Source: CAWGLW01 sp963823525
GTDB lineage: Bacteria > Pseudomonadota > Gammaproteobacteria > Steroidobacterales > Steroidobacteraceae
Length of the DNA stretch: 64,000 nt
Direction: 5' to 3'
Assembly: GCA_963823525.1 (NCBI GenBank)
Contig: CAWGLW010000006.1
Coordinates: 930,001 to 994,000, forward strand
How positions within the stretch are numbered: position 1 is the stretch's first letter; every line of letters begins with the position of its first letter. Under the pieces are notes generated by a model. It was given only the letters and a program-made list of their open reading frames with translations. It did no database searches and was not told where the DNA came from. Both the position numbers and the translations under genes were made by a program. Shown piece after piece: positions 63,429-64,000 of this stretch.

Positions 63429-64000
63429 CGGCCGAAGCCGCCTCTTCGTCGGCTTCGGCAACCGGGCATTTAGCCACGTTGTTCGACGACTACCGCCCGG
63501 CCCCGGGCGTGTACGACGAACTCAAGTCAACGGATGGCCAGTTGCGGCCACACTGGCATCGATTCGTCGCAGCACTGCAGCAGGTCACCCGCGATGACCT
63601 GGAAGCGAGATGGCGGCGTGTCGATCGCATCCTCTATGAGAACGGCCTGACTCACAACGTCTATGCAAGGCAATCGGCCGCCGAACGCCCCTTCCAGCTC
63701 GATCCGGTTCCGCTGGTCATTGCGGCCGACGACTGGCGCGTTCTCGAAGCGGGTCTCGTGCAGCGCGCGCGACTGCTCAATGAGATCCTGAACGACTGCT
63801 ACGGAGAGCAGATACTGCTGCGAGAACGTCGCCTTCCGTCGCCACTGGTACTCGGCAGTCCCGGATTCCTGCGGCCGTGTCATGGTGTAAAGCCCGCAGC
63901 GGGACCGCGACTGCACTATTACGCCGCCGATATCGGCCGGGCGCCGGACGGACACTGGTGGGTGCTGCACGATCGCTGCGAGATCGCCGTGGGCGGCGGC
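63425..64000 (+). CDS. Circularly permuted ATP-grasp (type 2) protein, 5' part
   Basis: The reading frame opens at TTG 63425, overlapping the previous stop (TTGA), and runs open to the window edge, giving 192 residues. Segments YRPAPGVYDELKSTDGQLRPHW near 20-45, ILYENGLTHNVYA near 70 and LDPVPLVIAADDWRVLEAGL near 90 (cited by their ends) match CP_ATPgrasp_2 (DUF404/DUF407). The ATP-binding core and any alpha-E domain lie beyond the window. With the transglutaminase-DUF2126 gene upstream it forms the known co-occurring pair thought to join amino acids or peptides. Confidence 0.82.
   Translation, partial: MTAEAASSSASATGHLATLFDDYRPAPGVYDELKSTDGQLRPHWHRFVAALQQVTRDDLEARWRRVDRILYENGLTHNVYARQSAAERPFQLDPVPLVIAADDWRVLEAGLVQRARLLNEILNDCYGEQILLRERRLPSPLVLGSPGFLRPCHGVKPAAGPRLHYYAADIGRAPDGHWWVLHDRCEIAVGGG

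Noticed and set aside
61674..63461. 595-codon minus-strand open frame opposite the DUF2126 region
   Set aside because: The plus strand encodes conserved DUF2126 motifs; the minus frame has none.

Overview
The window is about 64 kb of GC-rich, gene-dense DNA with Shine-Dalgarno-led genes, many 1-4 base start/stop overlaps and several TTG/GTG starts. Gene content points to a free-living, probably marine or sediment gammaproteobacterium: an L-Ara4N lipid A operon, wax-ester synthases, a CYP153 alkane hydroxylase, a quinohemoprotein alcohol dehydrogenase, a DUF3604 protein and GltBD. That assignment is inferred from family content; the window has no rRNA or other marker gene. I recognised no tRNA, CRISPR array, insertion sequence, prophage or integrase.

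Layout. (1) 166-12266, all plus strand: ThDP enzyme, BASS transporter, epimerase, SDR, zinc alcohol dehydrogenase, DUF2505 protein, two WS/DGAT acyltransferases, a DUF3047 protein and an acyl-CoA ligase. It looks like a lipid uptake, activation and esterification cluster. (2) 12273-18670: a phospholipase D gene remnant, two tandem sulfatases on the minus strand with a divergent LysR regulator, and an unknown lipoprotein. (3) 18866-26851, plus strand: a compact arn operon (arnT, one small flippase gene, arnB, arnC, arnA split into two genes, arnD) with an LpxL/HtrB-like acyltransferase at its end. (4) 26919-34596, minus strand: an oxidative module with an FAD-linked oxidase, a gluconate-dehydrogenase-subunit-3-like protein, a GMC oxidoreductase, a PQQ/cytochrome c alcohol dehydrogenase, an iron-containing alcohol dehydrogenase and a tiny membrane protein. 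(5) 34844-45205, minus strand: MATE exporter, a HupE/UreJ-PPIase-DUF3604 set, CYP153 with its ferredoxin, an amidase, a small cytochrome c lipoprotein, an HhH membrane protein and AlkB. (6) 45367-48155: two tail-to-tail HSL-family hydrolases, RlpA and a GlsB-like protein. (7) 48430-58207, plus strand: gltB, gltD, a GGDEF-EAL protein and a secreted SCP2-like protein. (8) 58264-64000: a third WS/DGAT, a transglutaminase-DUF2126 protein and the start of a circularly permuted ATP-grasp gene cut by the window edge.

A plausible shared theme is aliphatic lipid metabolism: CYP153 and ferredoxin make alcohols from alkanes, the alcohol dehydrogenases oxidise them, the ligase makes acyl-CoA, and the WS/DGATs store wax esters or triacylglycerol. 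This is inference from enzyme families. The most unusual observations are basic histone-H1-like tails on all three WS/DGATs, a LecA-like domain fused to DUF3047, the split arnA operon ending in an acyltransferase gene, a lipoprotein that also has a C-terminal membrane helix, and the HupE/UreJ-PPIase-DUF3604 set.
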